Shown here: positions 1 to 8,458 of the stretch, piece by piece
Layout: every line of letters begins with the position of its first letter
How positions within the stretch are numbered: position 1 is the stretch's first letter
DNA from: Methylorubrum suomiense
Lineage (GTDB): Bacteria; Pseudomonadota; Alphaproteobacteria; Rhizobiales; Beijerinckiaceae
NCBI RefSeq assembly: GCF_022179765.1
Contig: NZ_BPRE01000001.1
Coordinates: forward strand, 248,001-312,000
Length of the DNA: 64,000 nucleotides
Direction of reading: 5' to 3'
Program-made: the position numbers and the translations under genes
The notes under the pieces: generated by a model
The model's database searches: none
Told to the model about the DNA's origin: nothing
Seen by the model: the letters and a program-made list of their open reading frames with translations, nothing else

Positions 1-206
1 AGAGGGCGTGCGCCGGCCATCATCGAAAGTCGGCAAAAAATCGCCCTGCGGCCTCGTGCCCGACCGCGGCCGTGGAGAAAAAGCTCTGCACAATGAATTC
101 GCCGTTCATCCAACGTTCGAACGGCGCGAGCGATGGTGAGGCGTGAAGCCTGGCCGTGGGAGTCCCTGCGGTCCGTCCCATAGAACGCCGACGCCGGACG
201 CCTCCC
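1..206. other. upstream flank of glycosyltransferase cluster, no gene assigned
   Basis: No convincing coding sequence is visible here. Open frames on both strands are short, arginine-rich and family-free. An in-frame GTG at 156 could extend the next gene by 17 codons, but that extension (VPAVRPIERRRRTPP) does not look like a GT4 N-terminus. The promoter of the glycosyltransferase cluster may lie here or left of the window. Confidence 0.4.
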
Positions 207-1302
207 TTGAAGATCGCCGTCATCGCTCATCTCAAGTTCCCGATCGGCCAGCCCTATCTCGGAGGGCTGGAGATGCACACGCATCACTTGGCCGGCGCCC
301 TGCGCCGCCGCGGGCACCGGGTCACCCTCTTCGCCGCCGCCGGCTCGGATCCGGCGCTCGTGCCCGATCCGGTCTGCCCGCCGACCGGCGACGCGCTCGG
401 CGACCCCGTCGCCTTCGAGCGGATCGCCCGCGCCGAACACGCCGCCTACGAGCGGATCGTCGAGGCGATCGCCCAGGGCGGCTTCGACGTGATCCACAAC
501 AACAGCCTCCACCCCCTGCCGCTCAAGGCGAGCAACCATCTGGTCGCACCGATGGTGACGGCGCTGCACACCCCGCCCTTCGACTCGCTGACGGAAGGCG
601 TGCTGGCGGCCAAGCCCGGCATGATCTTCGCCGCGGTCTCGCCCTCGCTGGCACAGGAATGGGCCGAGCTGGCGCCGAACGCCCGCATCATCGGCAACGG
701 CATCGATCTCTCGACCTTCGCCTTCAGCCCCGCCGCCGATCCCGCCGGTTACGTGTTCTGGAGCGGGCGGATCGTGCCCGAGAAGGGCACGCATCTGGCG
801 ATCGATGCCGCGCGCGGCCGGTATCCCCCTGCGCTTCGCCGGCCCGCAGCCGAACCCGCGCTACTGGGACGAGTGGATCGCCCCGAGGCTCGGCGAGGGC
901 GTGACCTATGTCGGGCATCTCTCCCATGCCGCACTCGCTGGCCAGCTCGGCGGCGCGCGGGCGGCCATCGTATCGCCGCGCTGGGAGGAGCCGTTCGGCC
1001 TCGTCGTCGCCGAGGCGCTTGCCTGCGGCACGCCGGTCGCGGCCTTCGCCCGCGGGGCGATCCCCGACATCGTCGACCGCCAATCCGGTGCGCTGGCCCG
1101 GGCGGACGATGTGGCGGATCTCGCCCGCGCCATCACCCGCGCGGTTGGCCTCGACCGACGCGCCTGCCGCCGCCGTGCCGAGACGCTGTACGACGCCGAC
1201 GTGATGACCGACGGCTACGAGGATCTCTATCGCGAGGTGCTGGCCGGCGAGACGCCCGCGCGGCGTCCGACGCGGCCCGTCCTCGAACGCCTGATCGCCT
1301 GA
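207..1302 (+). pseudogene. glycosyltransferase family 4, frameshifted
   Basis: GT-B retaining glycosyltransferase, predicted to transfer a sugar from a nucleotide donor in the cytoplasm. The N-terminal Rossmann half begins KIAVIAHLKFPIG and has the GGLEMHTHHLAGAL acceptor-side motif. It runs in one frame to about position 808. The C-terminal half continues in another frame as AGIPLRFAGPQ and carries the donor-site segment SPRWEEPFGLVVAEALACGTPVAA, ending at 1302. The switch falls in a CG dinucleotide run at 809-816; one extra CG would restore AARAAGIPLRFAGPQ. TTG 207 gives the typical family start and is preferred over GTG 156. The gene is followed 5 bp later by a GT2 gene. The break is either a real inactivation, slippage-based switching, or a sequence error; the substrate is unknown. 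Confidence 0.8.
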
Positions 1303-1307
1303 CCGCC

Positions 1308-2393
1308 ATGGCGCCGCTTCCCGGCCCGGCCGTCATCTGCATCCCGGCCCGCAACGAGGCCGAGCGGCTGCCGCGGCTACTGCGGGCGCTCGACCGGCAG
1401 GACGGCTTTTCCTCCGTCCACCGTTTGCGGGTCGTGGTGGTCGCCAACAATTGCACCGACGGCACCGTCGCCGTCGCGCGCGGGCTACCCCTCGACAGGA
1501 TCGACCTGCGCCTGATCGAAGCGACCTTCGCCGGCGCCGAGGCCCATGTCGGCACCGCTCGACGCCGGGCGCTCGATCTGGGCGCCGAATGGCTGGAGGC
1601 TGACGGCGCGCCCGACGGCGTGCTCCTGACCACCGACGCCGATGCCCGGCTCGATCCGTCCTGGGTCGTCGCGAACCTGCGCGCCCTCGAGGGCGCCGAG
1701 ATCGTCGGCGGACGCCTCGTCATCGACGACGAGGGCGACGATCTCGGGGACACCGATCCGGTGCTTGCCGCCTTCCACGCCCAGGTGGAGCGCTACTGGG
1801 CGGGCGTGCGCCTCTTGGAGGACAGCCTGGATCCGCCTCCGCACGATCCGGCCCCGCGCCACGGCGATCATACCGGCGGCAGTCTCGCGCTGCGCGCCTC
1901 GCTCTACCGCGCGGTCGGCGGCCTGCCGGCCCTGCCGCGGGGCGAGGACAACGCGCTGGTGGCGGCCGTTCAACGGGCGGGGGGCCGCCTGCGCCACTGT
2001 CCCGCCGTCTCGGTGCAGGTTTCGGCCCGCACCGCCGGGCGCGCGGAGGGCGGCATGGCCGTCGAGATGCTGCGCCGCGCCCGCGTGGTGCGCGGCGGCG
2101 AAGCCTATCGCCTGCCGGAGGCGGGCTTCTGGCGCGACCTGATCCTGCGCCGGGCCCGCCTGCGCCGGGCTTGGCGCGAGGGCGCCGCCATCGACACCCT
2201 CGCGGGCCTGGGGCTGGACGCGCAGGACCGCGCCGCCATCCTGGCCGATTGCCCCAACGACATCGCCTTCGTCGAGCGCACGATGGCCCACCTCGCGCCG
2301 AACGATCCCCCGGCGCCCGAATGCGGGCTGGATCAGGCGCTGGCCGATCTCGACGCGCTGGCGGCGCAACTCCGGCAGGACGCCGCGGCGTGA
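1308..2393 (+). CDS. glycosyltransferase family 2
   Basis: GT-A type glycosyltransferase of 361 residues. The N-terminus PAVICIPARNEAERLPRLL is the usual GT2 nucleotide-binding strand, VVVANNCTDGTVAVA follows, and TTDADARLDPSWV supplies the metal-binding DxD. A later HTGGSLALRASLYRAVGG segment fits the acceptor side. Start ATG 1308 lies 5 bp after the stop of the preceding GT4 gene, and the stop overlaps the GTG start of the next gene, so the three genes look like one operon. No transmembrane segment is evident, so it probably acts at the cytoplasmic face. The sugar and acceptor cannot be inferred. Confidence 0.88.
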   Translation: MAPLPGPAVICIPARNEAERLPRLLRALDRQDGFSSVHRLRVVVVANNCTDGTVAVARGLPLDRIDLRLIEATFAGAEAHVGTARRRALDLGAEWLEADGAPDGVLLTTDADARLDPSWVVANLRALEGAEIVGGRLVIDDEGDDLGDTDPVLAAFHAQVERYWAGVRLLEDSLDPPPHDPAPRHGDHTGGSLALRASLYRAVGGLPALPRGEDNALVAAVQRAGGRLRHCPAVSVQVSARTAGRAEGGMAVEMLRRARVVRGGEAYRLPEAGFWRDLILRRARLRRAWREGAAIDTLAGLGLDAQDRAAILADCPNDIAFVERTMAHLAPNDPPAPECGLDQALADLDALAAQLRQDAAA

Positions 2394-3430
2394 CGCGACC
2401 CGTCGGTTACTATGTCCATCACCAGGGGGCGGGGCACTGGCAGCGCGCGGTGGCGCTCGGTCACGCGTTGCGGGCGCTCGGACGACCCTGCACCCTGATC
2501 GGCACCTTCGCGGGGATCGATACGGCCGCCGCGCCGGGCCCCGTGCTCGACCTGCCCGACGACCGCCTCGCCGACACCTTCGATGGGCGGGACGGGGCGG
2601 CCGGACGGCCCGACGCCTTCCACTACGCGCCGCTGAACCATCCAGGGATCCGCACCCGCATGGGGCGGATCGCCGCCTGGGCCGCCGAGAACGACCCGGC
2701 GCTGATGATCGTCGACGTCTCCTGCGAGGTCGCGCTGTTCGCCCGGCTCCTGTCGGTGCCGAGCCTCGTCGTACGGCTCTCGGGGTCGCGCACCGATACG
2801 CCCCATCTCGAAGCCTTTCGGGCAGCCAGCCGCTTGCTCGCGCCGTTTCCGGCGTCGCTCGACGGCGGCGACGTGCCGGAATGGGTTCGGGACAAGACGG
2901 ATTTTGCCGGCTTCCTCGGTGCGGAATCGGCGCCTTCGCAGCCCGAGGACGGGCGCATCGTCGTCGTGTTCGGCCGCGGCGGCGAGGGCGGCGCGTTCCC
3001 CCGCCTCGCGGAGGCCGCCGCCCGCGTGCCGGATCGTGAGTGGCACGTGCTCGGCCCCGTGACCGGCGCGGGCACGGCCCCGAAAAACCTGCATTGTCAC
3101 GGCTGGGTCGGCGACGTGCGCCCCCACCTCGCCGCCGCCGCGCTCGTGATCGGCGGCGCGGGCGACGGTCTCGTCACCGCGGTGGCCGCGCAGGGCAAGC
3201 GCTTCCTCTGCCTCCCGGAGGCCCGCGCCTACGGCGAACAGGAGGCCAAGGCGGAGGGGCTCGCGCGGCTCGGTGCGGCCCTCGTCCATCCCGGCTGGCC
3301 GGAGGTCGAGGCGTGGCCGAGCCTCGTCGCGCGGGGGCTCGCTCTCGACCCCACCCGTATCCGAGCCCTCGTCGAGCCCGACGCCCTCGCCCGCACGGCG
3401 GCCTCGATCGAGGCTTTGTGTCGGGGCTGA
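2390..3430 (+). CDS. MurG/UGT-like glycosyltransferase
   Basis: A 346-residue GT-B fold protein. It starts TRPVGYYVHHQGAGHWQRAVALGHAL, a glycine/histidine N-terminal pattern reminiscent of MurG-like enzymes. The C-terminal half has VVFGRGGEGGAFPRL and LHCHGWVGDVRPHLAAAALVIGGAGDG, which resembles the donor-binding region where such enzymes place the nucleotide sugar. GTG 2390 overlaps the TGA of the GT2 gene by four bases (GTGA), implying translational coupling. It is the third gene of the glycosyltransferase set. A glycosyltransferase function is likely; the acceptor (lipid, polysaccharide or small molecule) is not deducible. Confidence 0.8.
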   Translation: MTRPVGYYVHHQGAGHWQRAVALGHALRALGRPCTLIGTFAGIDTAAAPGPVLDLPDDRLADTFDGRDGAAGRPDAFHYAPLNHPGIRTRMGRIAAWAAENDPALMIVDVSCEVALFARLLSVPSLVVRLSGSRTDTPHLEAFRAASRLLAPFPASLDGGDVPEWVRDKTDFAGFLGAESAPSQPEDGRIVVVFGRGGEGGAFPRLAEAAARVPDREWHVLGPVTGAGTAPKNLHCHGWVGDVRPHLAAAALVIGGAGDGLVTAVAAQGKRFLCLPEARAYGEQEAKAEGLARLGAALVHPGWPEVEAWPSLVARGLALDPTRIRALVEPDALARTAASIEALCRG

Positions 3431-3518
3431 CGGGACGGAACCCGCGACGATGTCGCGTCGGGAAGGACGCCGGCGGGGTTCGCGGGACCCGCGCCCCGCG
3501 TCAGGGATACCACACCGC

Positions 3519-3713
3519 TTAGGGCTGCACGCGCTCGACGAGGGCCAGCATGGCCAGCTGCACCTCCGTCAAGGTCGATCCGGATGCGTCGGTGATCGTG
3601 GGCGCGTCGGTCCGAGCCGCCCGCAGATCGTAGACCGCCAGCAGCGCTTCGCTCGCCGTGTCGTGCAGGCTCGGTTCGGGCCGGTCCGCCCCGATGCATT
3701 CGACCCTGTACAT
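3519..3713 (-). CDS. small conserved-looking hypothetical protein
   Basis: A 64-residue acidic protein (MYRVECIGADRPEPSLHDTA...) with no signal peptide or membrane segment. Its composition is protein-like and lacks the arginine-rich signature of antisense shadows in this GC-rich DNA. It lies alone between the convergent glycosyltransferase cluster and the divergent Crp-type regulator. No strong Shine-Dalgarno sequence is seen before ATG 3713. Function unknown. Confidence 0.6.
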   Translation of the reverse strand: MYRVECIGADRPEPSLHDTASEALLAVYDLRAARTDAPTITDASGSTLTEVQLAMLALVERVQP

Positions 3714-3842
3714 CTTGGTGTCCGATCTCTGTACGACACCGTACCGAACACATGAGATGCGTATCGGTTCAATATCGATAGTCCTGATGCATGTTAATCA
3801 CTGGTTGTCTGGAAATGTCCGTTTTCAGACGATTCTCAGCTT

Positions 3843-4676
3843 GTGAGCAATTTCCCATCGCGTTCGCCGACCAATCGGTTATGCGCCGAGAGCTTCATTT
3901 TGCTCAGCTTACGACCAAACTCCTTGCCCGCTCACTCGATCCCCCAGAACCGGCTGTTGGCCCAACTCAGCGCGGACGATCTCGCGCTGCTGCATCCGCA
4001 TCTGCAGCCGGTGGATCTGCCCGTCGGCATGGTGTTGATCGAGCCCGACCGGCCGATCACTCACGCGGTGTTTCCCGAGACCGGGCTGTGTTCGGTGATC
4101 GCGAGCATGCAGGAGCGCAATCGCATCGAGATTGGTCTGTTCGGGCGGGACGGGCTCGCTGGCACCGTCCTCGTGCTCGGCAGCAATCGGGTGCCGCACC
4201 AGACCTTCATGCAGGTGTCCGGCGCCGGCTTGCGGATCGAGGCCGAGGCGCTGACGCAGGCGATCGAGGCCAGCGCCACCTTGCGCCTGCTCCTGCTGCG
4301 CTACACTCAGACCTTCCTGGTCCAGACCGCGCAGACGGCACTCGCCAATGCCAGCGCGCCGGCCGAGGAGCGGCTCGCCCGCTGGCTCGCGATGTACCAT
4401 GATCGGCAGGACAGCGACGATCTCTCGGTCACGCACGAGTTCCTGTCGTTGATGCTGGGCGTGCGCCGGCCCACGGTGACCGTCGCCCTGCAGATGCTTG
4501 AGGGCGCGGGGCTGGTCCGGGCGCAGCGCGGGCGGGTGCGGGTGCTGAACCGCCCCGGCCTGATCGAGGCCGCGGGTCCGGCCTATGGGCCGGCGGAGGC
4601 GGAGTACGAGCGCCTGATCGGCCCCCTGCGCCGCAACGGCGCCGAGAGTGGCCCGGATCAGAGCAGCACATCGTAG
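3843..4676 (+). CDS. Crp/Fnr family transcriptional regulator
   Basis: Cytoplasmic regulator of up to 277 residues. An N-terminal cyclic-nucleotide-binding-type beta barrel (from NRLLAQLSADDLALLHPHLQPVDLPVGMVLIEP) is followed by a long dimer helix and a winged helix (VTHEFLSLMLGVRRPTVTVALQMLEGAGLVRAQRGRV, split here as the HTH and wing). No FNR-type cysteine cluster is visible. GTG 3843 gives an unusual leader; TTG 3924 (LPAHSIPQNRLL) would give a more typical length near 250 residues. It closely resembles the minus-strand regulator just downstream, including the AYGPAEAEYERL tail, suggesting a local duplication. The 3' end overlaps the convergent DUF6894 gene by 19 bases. Confidence 0.85.
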   Translation: MSNFPSRSPTNRLCAESFILLSLRPNSLPAHSIPQNRLLAQLSADDLALLHPHLQPVDLPVGMVLIEPDRPITHAVFPETGLCSVIASMQERNRIEIGLFGRDGLAGTVLVLGSNRVPHQTFMQVSGAGLRIEAEALTQAIEASATLRLLLLRYTQTFLVQTAQTALANASAPAEERLARWLAMYHDRQDSDDLSVTHEFLSLMLGVRRPTVTVALQMLEGAGLVRAQRGRVRVLNRPGLIEAAGPAYGPAEAEYERLIGPLRRNGAESGPDQSSTS

Positions 4677-4897
4677 GGCACTTCTTCCAGTACGGTGCCC
4701 GCCTCGTCGGTGATGACGAAGACGTTCCGCTTCCATTCGCGCGGCGGGCCGTAGACATGGGGCAGGCGCAGCATCTCCCGCAGCGTCTCGAGGGCGAGCG
4801 CGCGGGCCGCCGCGGCATCGGGTAGATCATCGCCTTCCTCATCGCGGATCAGCACGCCGTTGCGGCGGATGTTGAGGAAGTAGCGGGGCAGCGTCAT
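4658..4897 (-). CDS. DUF6894 family protein
   Basis: A 79-residue protein beginning MTLPRYFLNIRRNGVLIRDEEG, the hallmark N-terminus of the small DUF6894 proteins common in Methylobacterium, with a central helix (AAAARALALETLREML) and a C-terminal strand pair. Function is unknown. Its ATG at 4897 overlaps the TGA of the upstream Crp-type gene (ATGA), so the two are probably co-translated. The pairing suggests the small protein is made with, and may modulate, the regulator; that is inference. Confidence 0.82.
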   Translation of the reverse strand: MTLPRYFLNIRRNGVLIRDEEGDDLPDAAAARALALETLREMLRLPHVYGPPREWKRNVFVITDEAGTVLEEVPYDVLL

Positions 4898-5604
4898 CCC
4901 TCCCCGAACAGCCGCTCGTACTCCGCTTCCGCCGGACCGTAGCTGTCGCTCGCGAAATCCATCAGACCGGCCCGGTCCAGCACGATGACGCGGCCGCGCT
5001 TCGCCTGGATCAATCGGGTGCCTTCGAGGATGTGCAGGGCCGTCGTGACGCCCGGTCGACGCACGCCCAGCATCATCGCCATGAAGTCGTGCGTGATCGG
5101 CAGTTCGTCCCGGCCGAGGCGGTCCTGCGTCATGAGGATCCAACGCGCCAAGCGCGCCTCGATGTTGTAGTCGGCGTTGGCGTAGACGGTCTGCCCGACC
5201 TGTACGATCAGAGTCTGTACGTAACGCCCGAGCACGCCCCGCAGTGCCGCGCTGGCATCGAGTGCGGCGCAGAGTTCGGCGGCAGCGATCCGGAGAGCCG
5301 TGCCGTCGGCCTGCACCATGGCGTTGTGCGGGGTCCGATCGGTGCCGAGCAGAAGCGGCACGCCGATCATGCCCTCGCGTCCGACGAGACCGATCTCGAC
5401 CCGCCCCTCGCGGGTGTCCGCGATCAGCGAGACGAGCCCATCCTCCAGGAAATAGGCATGGGCGATCGGCTGATCGGATGTGATGACGCATTCGCGGATC
5501 GTCATCGGCGTTTCCGCCAGATGCGGGGCGAGCCGGGCAAAGTCCTCCGCCGTCAAGGCAGCGAGAAGCCGATTGCGAAGAGCGGATTGTCGAAGCTGTG
5601 GCAT
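4894..5604 (-). CDS. Crp/Fnr family transcriptional regulator
   Basis: A 236-residue regulator with a cNMP-type sensor domain (MPQLRQSALRNRLLAALTAEDFARL...) and a C-terminal winged helix (LPITHDFMAMMLGVRRPGVTTALHILEG). It shares the FMAMMLGVRRP/FLSLMLGVRRP recognition region and the SYGPAEAEYERLFGEG tail with the plus-strand regulator at 3843, indicating paralogy. No iron-sulfur cysteines are seen, so the ligand is unknown. ATG 5604 is chosen because upstream codons in this frame lack family character. It is followed in an ATGA overlap by the DUF6894 gene. Confidence 0.87.
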   Translation of the reverse strand: MPQLRQSALRNRLLAALTAEDFARLAPHLAETPMTIRECVITSDQPIAHAYFLEDGLVSLIADTREGRVEIGLVGREGMIGVPLLLGTDRTPHNAMVQADGTALRIAAAELCAALDASAALRGVLGRYVQTLIVQVGQTVYANADYNIEARLARWILMTQDRLGRDELPITHDFMAMMLGVRRPGVTTALHILEGTRLIQAKRGRVIVLDRAGLMDFASDSYGPAEAEYERLFGEG

Positions 5605-6359
5605 GGCCCGGCTCCCGTTTGGGGCAAGAGCGCACGCCGTCTCCCAGCCGCCTGCGCCCGAACAATTCGGCAGGCGATGATATCTATATAGGTATCGGGG
5701 GACGCGTTGGCCTCGGATGTGCTCCGATCCAGTGGGATTCGGATTGTCGAGCAGAGACGTCGCGCAGTCGAGCGCCGGACAGCGTGACCGATTCAAACTG
5801 CTCCGGCGCGGACCTCGGGAAGCGCGATCCCGGCGATTTTGGATCGCAACGAACCGCGTCCAGTACGATTCCGGACAAAGGCGCCGGAACCTATTCCCGC
5901 CCCTGAGTCGGTCAGCTAGTACTATCTCATGAGCGTTTCCGGCTTGCCAAGTCTTCGCATGTACGACTTCAAGCAAACATATGTTGAGAAGACCGCCAGC
6001 CATCGCCGTGTAGTTTTGGTTGAAGCGGCTCCGATCATCGCTTCCGATCTCACGGATGCTGGTGCGAGAGCGGACCGGCATGCGCTCGGACCACCCCGAA
6101 GATCGCCGGAGACACGGTTCTTCTTGCTGCACCGGACGATGCTGAGCATCGTTTTTGTACAGGAACAGCGGGACGGAGCGGGCTGGGCCATGCTCGGGAA
6201 TCCGCGCCGACGGGGAATGCCCAGGGTCGGCCACGCCGCCTGTACGGAGATGCCCGGGCGCGCGTCCGAACTCCGTGACATCCCCTTCCTGAGTCGACCG
6301 GCCTGGACGGACGACATCGTCGATACGGTGGCGCCGCCGCTGCCGGCGAGGAGCAGACC
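5605..6359. other. 755-bp divergent intergenic region, no supported gene
   Basis: This gap separates two divergently transcribed Crp-type genes. It is visibly more AT-rich than the surroundings in parts (for example 5929-6030). A 144-codon plus-strand frame at 5929-6363 lacks family character, and minus-strand frames are extensions of the 4894 gene. Regulatory DNA, a decayed gene or an unannotated small RNA are all possible; none can be supported. Confidence 0.35.
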
Positions 6360-7118
6360 ATGACCAGCCTGCAATCCCGTCTGCAATCGCAATTCGACAT
6401 CGCGCTGCGTCCCCCATTGGGACCGCTCGATGGAATGGCCGGCCCTCTGGCCCGGCGCCTCGGCGCCCATGCTCCTCTCTCCAGCGACGACCTCGCCGCC
6501 CTGTCGCACCTCGCCATCCGAGAGGCGATGATCACCGCGCATACCGACCTCGTACGCCAGGGCGATGCGGCCGAGGGTGCCTTTCTCATTCTCGAGGGGA
6601 TTGCCTGCCGCTACGTTCAGCGGGCCTCCGGCGCCCGCCAGATCCTTGCCCTGCTGCTGCCGGGAGATCTGTGCGACCCGGATCTGGCCCATCTCGAACG
6701 CTGGGACCACGGCATCGCCACGCTCTCACCCTGCCGGGTGGCCCGAGTGCCGCAGGCGGCGGTGGAGGATCTGATCGCCCATCATCCCGCCGTTGCGCTG
6801 GCGCTGCGGCGTTCCAAGCTGGAGGCCGAAGCGCGCAGCCGCAGCTGGCTGACGGCCCTGGGCATCGGGCTCGCCGTGGAGCGGCTGGTGCGCCTGTTTT
6901 TCGAGATCCTCGACCGGCTGCACGCCGTGGGATTGGCCGACCGCAACGAGGGCCCGCTGCCGCTGACGCAGGTCGATCTTGCCGAATGCATCGGCATCAG
7001 CACCGTCCACGTCAACCGCGTTCTGCAGGAACTGCGTCGTGCGGGACTTCTGGAGCTGAAAGGCGGTCGCCTGCGCCTCCTCGATCGCGCCAGCCTCGAA
7101 GCCGTGGCCGGCGAATAG
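6360..7118 (+). CDS. Crp/Fnr family transcriptional regulator
   Basis: A 252-residue regulator of a second Crp subtype. The sensor domain includes VRQGDAAEGAFLILEGIACRY and ILALLLPGDLCDPDLAHLE, the classic Crp sensor signature. The C-terminal winged helix reads LPLTQVDLAECIGISTVHVNRVLQEL followed by GLLELKGGRLRLLD. This HTH is FixK/Fnr-like rather than like the two paralogues upstream. No N-terminal cysteine cluster is present, so direct oxygen sensing is unlikely. ATG 6360 is used; ATG 6435 is a possible later start. A DUF6894 gene follows after 125 bp. Confidence 0.87.
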   Translation: MTSLQSRLQSQFDIALRPPLGPLDGMAGPLARRLGAHAPLSSDDLAALSHLAIREAMITAHTDLVRQGDAAEGAFLILEGIACRYVQRASGARQILALLLPGDLCDPDLAHLERWDHGIATLSPCRVARVPQAAVEDLIAHHPAVALALRRSKLEAEARSRSWLTALGIGLAVERLVRLFFEILDRLHAVGLADRNEGPLPLTQVDLAECIGISTVHVNRVLQELRRAGLLELKGGRLRLLDRASLEAVAGE

Positions 7119-7243
7119 GGACCGCGCGCAAGCACAGACTTGTGAAAGGAATAAGCCGGGACGCGTCGCCGCAACATCGGAAAGGTTAAGGACATATTCC
7201 GGAAGCCAAAATACCATCAAAGTCAATTTTCGCGGATGTGGCC

Positions 7244-7513
7244 ATGCTTCTTCATATCGACGTCGTCGATGGCGATACGTTTACCCGCGACGAGGACGGA
7301 CTCGAATTCATGAGTCTCGATGAGGCCTGCGCAGCGGTCGTGGCGCTGCTTCCGGAACTCGCACGCGAGGCCGTGCATGGTCCGAGGCGCCGCGCCGCCA
7401 TGCTTCGGGAGCGGGAGCGCATCATCGCCGCCGAGATCCGGGATCCGGCCGGCGCCGTCCTGTTCCGCACGCGCCTGCGGCTCGACATGGAGTGGTCGGC
7501 GCCGCAGCGATGA
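7244..7513 (+). CDS. DUF6894-like small protein
   Basis: An 89-residue protein, MLLHIDVVDGDTFTRDEDGLEF, that matches the DUF6894 pattern of an N-terminal strand, a DE-rich turn, a helix (LDEACAAVVALLPELAREAV) and a C-terminal strand pair (AEIRDPAGAVLFRTRLRL). ATG 7244 is preferred to the in-frame GTG 7238. It is the second DUF6894 member in 3 kb and again sits beside a Crp-type regulator. Function unknown. Confidence 0.75.
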   Translation: MLLHIDVVDGDTFTRDEDGLEFMSLDEACAAVVALLPELAREAVHGPRRRAAMLRERERIIAAEIRDPAGAVLFRTRLRLDMEWSAPQR

Positions 7514-7537
7514 TCCGCGGCACGATCGCTGTGCCCT

Positions 7538-8389
7538 TTAGAACGGCCGGTCGGCCGGCACACGCGCCGCCGCGACCTCGTCCGGGGACGGCGGCCGCAG
7601 CACGGTGAGGTCGGGCTCGCGCTCGGCCGCGATCAGGCCGAGACCGGCGAAGGCATCGAGCCAGCCGTCCATCGGCCACAGCCCGTGGCGGGCGCGAAAG
7701 CGCCGGGCGTTGCGAACGATGTCGGCGAAATGCTGGAGCGGCGGATCGCAGGACAGGTGGTGCTGGTGGAAGGCCGGCGGCACGCCCGCCAGCAGCACCG
7801 GCACCCCGGCCTCGGCGGCGCGGAAGGCGAGATCGGTGTCCTCGGCGCCGTAGCCGTCGAACCCCTCGTCGAAGCCGTCCAGCCGGTCCCAGGTGGCGGC
7901 CCGCACCGCGAAGGCGAGGGACCAGAACAGGCCGGGATTGTCGGTCGGCGCGAACCCGGTCTCCGGGAAGGGACGCGCCGGGTGCAGCATCCCCAGGCGC
8001 ATCAGGTCCGCTTCCGTCCAGCCGTCCCGCACGGCTCCCGCCGGCAGGTAGCGGATCGGCCCGCAGACGAGCGCGTCCTGCACCTGGGCCACGGCGGCCA
8101 GGCCCGCCACCAGCCCGGCGGCGGGGATACAATCGACGTCGAGATAGACGAGGATGTCGCCGCGCGCCGCCCTGCGCCCCGCGTTGCGGGCGGCGGCAAG
8201 CGGCAGGCCCTCGCTCGGAAGGGCGACGCGCCGCAGCGGGAACGGCGTCTCGGGCAGCGGGGCGGGATCGCGCCCCATCTCCACGACGACGCACTCGGCC
8301 GGGGCGTTGCCGTGGGCAAGCCCCTCGATCAGGCGCGCCAGATGGGCCTCGCGCCCCTTGTTGAGCGTGACGACGCTGATGCTGCTCAC
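7538..8389 (-). CDS. glycosyltransferase family 2
   Basis: A 283-residue GT-A glycosyltransferase. The N-terminus MSSISVVTLNKGREAHLARLIEGL is followed by LPLAAARNAGRRAARGDILVYLDVDCIPA, where DVD is the metal-binding DxD, and by a galactosyltransferase-type C-terminal region (WDRLDGFDEGFDGYGAEDTDLAFRA, with the ED catalytic pair). No membrane segments are seen. It is a stand-alone gene, convergent with the DUF6894 gene upstream and 70 bp before the flavoprotein gene on the same strand. Acceptor unknown. Confidence 0.87.
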   Translation of the reverse strand: MSSISVVTLNKGREAHLARLIEGLAHGNAPAECVVVEMGRDPAPLPETPFPLRRVALPSEGLPLAAARNAGRRAARGDILVYLDVDCIPAAGLVAGLAAVAQVQDALVCGPIRYLPAGAVRDGWTEADLMRLGMLHPARPFPETGFAPTDNPGLFWSLAFAVRAATWDRLDGFDEGFDGYGAEDTDLAFRAAEAGVPVLLAGVPPAFHQHHLSCDPPLQHFADIVRNARRFRARHGLWPMDGWLDAFAGLGLIAAEREPDLTVLRPPSPDEVAAARVPADRPF

Positions 8390-8458
8390 GGATCTCGGTT
8401 TCCGGCGAATGATCGGCGCGTTGTGCCGGGGCGATCCTGAAACGGGGATGAAGAGCGG

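Noticed and set aside
156..2393. A single 745-codon open frame joining both first glycosyltransferases
   Set aside because: Between about 810 and 1302 this frame is arginine-rich shadow, while the true GT4 C-terminus lies in another frame; the GT2 protein has its own ATG at 1308.
5929..6363. 144-codon plus-strand open frame
   Set aside because: No family character, poor composition downstream of residue 50, no ribosome-binding site, and it runs into the next gene's start.
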